A stretch of 64,000 nt of DNA from Hydractinia symbiolongicarpus (taxonomy: Eukaryota > Cnidaria > Hydrozoa > Anthoathecata > Hydractiniidae): NCBI RefSeq assembly GCF_029227915.1, contig NC_079876.1, forward strand, positions 6,510,001-6,574,000, given 5' to 3'. The translations under genes and the position numbers were made by a program. Every line of letters begins with the position of its first letter. Position 1 is the stretch's first letter. The notes beneath the pieces were generated by a model. That model had not been told where the DNA came from. It saw nothing but the letters and a program-made list of their open reading frames with translations, and made no database searches. Of this stretch, positions 60,437-64,000 are shown piece by piece.

Positions 60437-60775
60437 GATCTACTGGAAACGGCAATTGTTTATATAATTCTAGAGCCTTTGCTATCTACTTCGAGCTGTC
60501 GATTCGATTGAGCTGCGTTTACATTCAAACTTTTATGCTTCACATAATGTTGATAAAAAAATTATGGAGAACTTTCCTTGTATTGAAAGAGGACTTTTTG
60601 AATCAATATTTCCTCATGATGTTGCTGATGAATTTACAGGAAATAAAAACTTAGATAGAATATCATGTGTTATCAAGGAAGCCATTTTTAATCCTAAGAA
60701 TACAAGATTTGCATTTCATGACTTCTTTGCTTTTTTGACGATGGATCATCTGATTGATATCAGAATTAGCAGTTG
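60437..60775 (+). pseudogene. OTU-like cysteine-protease domain fragment
   Basis: After an acceptor (ttatttag, ending 60,438) the frame reads STGNGNCLYNSRAFAIYFEL; the GNGNCLYNS motif matches the catalytic Cys loop of OTU-type (vertnin-like) domains. A 1-bp frameshift near 60,510 is then needed to continue ELRLHSNFYASHNVDKKIM and on to VADEFTGNKNLDRISCVIKE. Such OTU-like domains often occur in metazoan transposons. Partial and broken. Confidence 0.5.
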
Positions 60776-60955
60776 ATGACGATTGAGTTGAGTCAGGCTT
60801 GTTGTGAGAATAGACTTAGTTTGCAACTTTGATACCGCACTAGCTCTGCAGTTGGATAGTACTTTTTCAAATGTGATGTCGTTTTCGCAGAGTAGGCGTT
60901 CTTTAAATTTTTTGTCTCTTAAACCGATATCGAACGTGTATTCCATAGACTTTAA
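60746..60955 (-). pseudogene. LTR-retrotransposon gag-like fragment (minus)
   Basis: The minus frame reads YTFDIGLRDKKFKERLLCEN, then DITFEKVLSNCRASAVSKLQ. The RDxKxRERLL...LTxEKAxxxCxAxE pattern is the C-terminal part of gag in Ty3/gypsy-type elements. Only this short block is present. It overlaps the end of the OTU-like fragment. Confidence 0.55.
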
Positions 60956-61659
60956 AGGGAAAGACTCCTGTTAGGTAGAAGACCTTATATTTAGTAAGAA
61001 GTTGGGAATTATGAAACTTTTTCGTACAAAAAATTACATTTTATAATTGAGACTTGAAAAAGAAACTTTTCGTTTTTCGGAAAGTCGGCTGTACGAGGTT
61101 TGTACCCTGGGTCCTTTGAACGTTGATGGCTGGTCCGTTAAATTTTTGAATTATAAAAGATTGAAATCGATTGCCACACATTGGACACGCATGCGTCTTT
61201 GTGGTTTTGGGTGGTTCTGGGTGATTCTGGTAGCTTTTATTGTACTTTCTGTTTTTTCACATTTTAGGGAACCAGCCCCAAATTGTTCTATGATACAAAA
61301 CATGTTGGCACGATTTCATTAAACTAATTTTGACCCAACAATTCACAATTTCAAGCGTCATTCAAACGTGATTTGCATGTGAAGATTTGTTGACAAAAGC
61401 GGTCAAAAAAAAGATGGAACAATGATGAAACTGAAGAGCTTGCTGATTTGCTTGATTACCACTTTTTGTTGGATGTGTTTGAAATAAGAATATATTCGTT
61501 AAATACAGATTATAAATTGAAATAAAAAATACTTGTAATAGCCTAATTTGTAAAGTATTTTTATATAATTCAAATTGACTTTCGTGGTAAAAAATCTCAC
61601 GATTAGGAATTGGTCTAGGCTGAAATGTCTAAAAATGTGTAAATTGTTATCTTTTTCGT

Positions 61660-62417
61660 TTAACCCTATTCGGTCCGGGGTTTTTCGAACATACTATGAC
61701 CGGGGGAGGCGGATTCCGCCCCCCCCCCCAATAACTTTTCATAGGATTGTTCAAATTGAATCAAACTTGGCACACTTATAGTACGTCATAAAAGGAACAA
61801 AATGGCGGCAATAAATTTTTGCTTGCGTCAGCACATTTTCTGTGACGTCATCAGAACCTTGAAAATTGTTAAAAATGCCACTATCTGCTTAAAATATAAT
61901 TACTTTTGTTCTAGAGCGAATTTTTACATTCTGTTTGAAGTTTCTAAAAGCTAAATAAAATGTTTTTAACATATCTTCCGGTTTTTACATGGATCAAATA
62001 AAAAATTGCCAAAAATTGACCGAAAATCCGTTTTTTCCCGATTTTCGGGTAAAATCCGACAAAATCGGGAAATCGGATTAGTCACGTGTCAAAATTATTC
62101 AAAATGATTCTTCTTGACGAAACAAAGTTGTGTTGCAAGTTTCAAGTTCTAAGGATAATCCTAACAGGAGTTATTATATTTTCCCCATTATAAGGATTTC
62201 ATAGAGATTTTTGGGGGTAGTTTCGAGTAATGGCCAATATCAAAGCCTCTATATGGTATGGGACCTAAAAATTTAGCATGCAGGTGTCTAATAGATAAAT
62301 GTTGAAACTCAGTAAGTATCATAGCCATATAAGAAAGCAATCAGGAGTTATTAAAAAAAAAGCGTCAGGGGGGGCGGAATCCGCCCCCCCCCCCCCCCCC
62401 GGACCGGATAGGGTTAA
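61660..62417 (-). mobile_element. piggyBac-type MITE, 758 bp, TTAA ends (inverted copy)
   Basis: Same family as 46,622-47,373 in opposite orientation. TTAA both sides, ends ccctattcggtccgggg and ggaccggataggg, terminal G-run/cggattccg/C-run palindromes, interior with aaaatcgggaaatcggatta and tgacgtcatcagaa. Differences from the other copy are modest, so both are fairly young. Confidence 0.85.
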
Positions 62418-64000
62418 CATATATATAACTGTACAATTTTTTTTCATTTGCAATCAGTTGCTAGTCTAACAACAACAACAACAATAATGATAAATATTTA
62501 AAGTGTTTCTAGCCCAGAAAATAACAAAAACCTATTGTTAGTGGATTATTTCCATTGGGGTCCACTGAGTCTGAGTGAAGCTAGCTTTCTCACATTTACG
62601 TTTAGTTTTAGCAGGCTTCTAAAAACTAATCAAGACCAACGTTAGAGGTAGCTAAGGTTACAGATCAGATGAATTATTATTTTCCTTTTAAAATTTAATT
62701 TTGAAGTATAATATCGTTGTTCTTTGTTTATTTGCGTCTATTTTACATTTCTAATAGTTGTCGACCATTTTTTTTGTGAAAACGAAAGTGAAATGTATGG
62801 TGTAGAAAAGCTCAAAATTTTAGTAGTAAAAAAAAGTGGCAGCTACTAACTTATACGATAGAACGCTTTAGGCAAAACTTTGCGTCAGAATGTTCCTGTA
62901 CTGGTAAATTGTGAGGTAGCCATCCGGGGTTTTGTGCACCTTGCCGTCTGTTTAGGCTGCCCGGGTAGAAACCAAAGGCGAAATAGTAGTCTATGGTCAT
63001 CCTTCTTTAGGAAGTGAGGTCAATATCGATGACGTCATAATGTTATGCCGCAGGCGCTTTTTTTAAAAAAAAATTTTGGCACATGCTCACACTTTTTTTC
63101 CTTAAAATCGCGGTTTGAATGACCGTATTAGGAGCAACAAAAGCAAGCACGAGGAACCTGCGTACCCACTTCTGTATCTCCAACAGACGGACCTAGGAAA
63201 AACGGAAACCTCACAAGAGCTTATGAGTGTGGCGGAAATTGATAAAGCGGGTCGACTTCCTATATCTTTTGATATCCGCCAGCGAAGGCGGAATCTTTAA
63301 AATCGGCTGAGGAGATAGAGAGATAGATAGAGACAGCGCGGCTAGGCTGGACGTTTAGCGAGGCTAAAATGACTTTTAAGCCAATAAGAATCCTAACAGT
63401 GCAACAACTTGTTTTATTATCCAATGAACAATACTTTATTTTAAATTTTATATGCTATCGAAAGATAACGCTTGTGCAGTGCAGCATAATGAAGTTCGTC
63501 TTATAATGCGCCATCTTGGATGTCATTAACGTTTCCCTTTATAATTACGTCATTTCCTTCTGTACAATTTTGCAAGCACGTGGACTAAAGCTATATTCAG
63601 CAGAACTGATTAATTATTCACGATTTTTAATTTAAAGAGGAATTGTTGAGACTGAATATTTTTGGTGAAAAATAATGTATTATAGCTATAAAATCGTGAC
63701 AAGTGTGTTGCAAAAGAAAAAAGAATATGTAGTCTGATGAAAATAGCCTTTCGTAACTGATTATGTAAAAAAAAAATTCCTGCCACCTTTAAAGATATTT
63801 TCCAAGTTGTTTTTCAGAGAAAAAGAGAAAATACATAAATTATCAGCCTTGCCGTTGTTCTTATTTTGTTTTTATTGTTCATCAATTTTCAGGTTTATTA
63901 TTTTTTTTTAAATTGTTTTTATAAAGAAATGAAGTTTATGTAAGTTAAGTTAGCCATGATTTACAGTTACAATAATAATCAAAAATTTAAATTTAAAATT
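62418..64000. other. Intergenic; unrecognised open frame at 63,115-63,300
   Basis: A (aac)n run lies at about 62,469-62,485. The frame at 63,115 (HEEPAYPLLYLQQTDLGKTE) has balanced composition but no recognised domain. A gatagagagatagatag run follows at about 63,314. The rest is AT-rich. Confidence 0.35.

Overview
This is a piece of an animal nuclear genome. It is AT-rich, has small exons with GT/AG splice signals and long introns, and holds no bacterial gene clusters. The mix of mobile elements fits a cnidarian, and a hydrozoan is my best guess. It includes KDZ, pogo and piggyBac-type DNA transposons, an RTE-like LINE with the (ATG)n tail, Penelope fragments and a tRNA-derived SINE. The species call is inference from element types, not from a marker gene.

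Layout, left to right. 1.0-1.9 kb: a 30-bp minisatellite that returns inverted at 56.5-58.5 kb with the same flank. 2.8-3.1 kb: a MITE. 7.4-8.0 kb: a decayed retroelement 3' end. 8.4-12.8 kb: a many-exon KDZ transposase with its catalytic D, D and E in place, but broken by a stop and probable frameshifts. 13.5-15.8 kb, same strand: a gene that reads as homeodomain, HMG-like segment and C-terminal chromodomain, with two hairpin-type elements in its last intron. 16.5-20.4 kb, minus strand: a six-exon coiled-coil pseudokinase gene, with a split tRNA-like gene in its first intron. 20.6-21.1 kb: two head-to-head Penelope GIY-YIG fragments followed by a hammerhead-ribozyme-like core.

21-28 kb is mostly featureless, with a local repeat cluster. 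28.5-31.8 kb: a nearly full-length RTE-like LINE with a PHD-like finger inside ORF2. 34.7-35.4 kb: a nested-hairpin MITE. 37.2-38.5 kb: a CR1/Jockey-like LINE fragment (minus strand).

From 39.7 kb runs the 5' part of a SET-domain gene resembling KMT5A. Its second intron (7.3 kb) has taken up a tRNA-SINE, a complete 5.6-kb pogo-like transposon with TA target duplication, and, 31 bp further on, a 0.75-kb piggyBac-type MITE with TTAA ends. 49.9-51.3 kb: a tyrosine-recombinase-like element gene. 53.3-55.5 kb: a retroelement fragment between two long direct repeats. 58.9-60.2 kb: a 1.3-kb inverted-repeat element with subterminal repeats. Then come OTU-like and gag-like fragments and a second full piggyBac-type MITE (61.7-62.4 kb).

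Only three gene models look like possible functional genes: the homeodomain/chromodomain gene, the pseudokinase and the SET gene. The rest is transposon sequence at various stages of decay. Conserved Trp codons have become stops in four separate elements. All calls come from reading the sequence; no database search was run.
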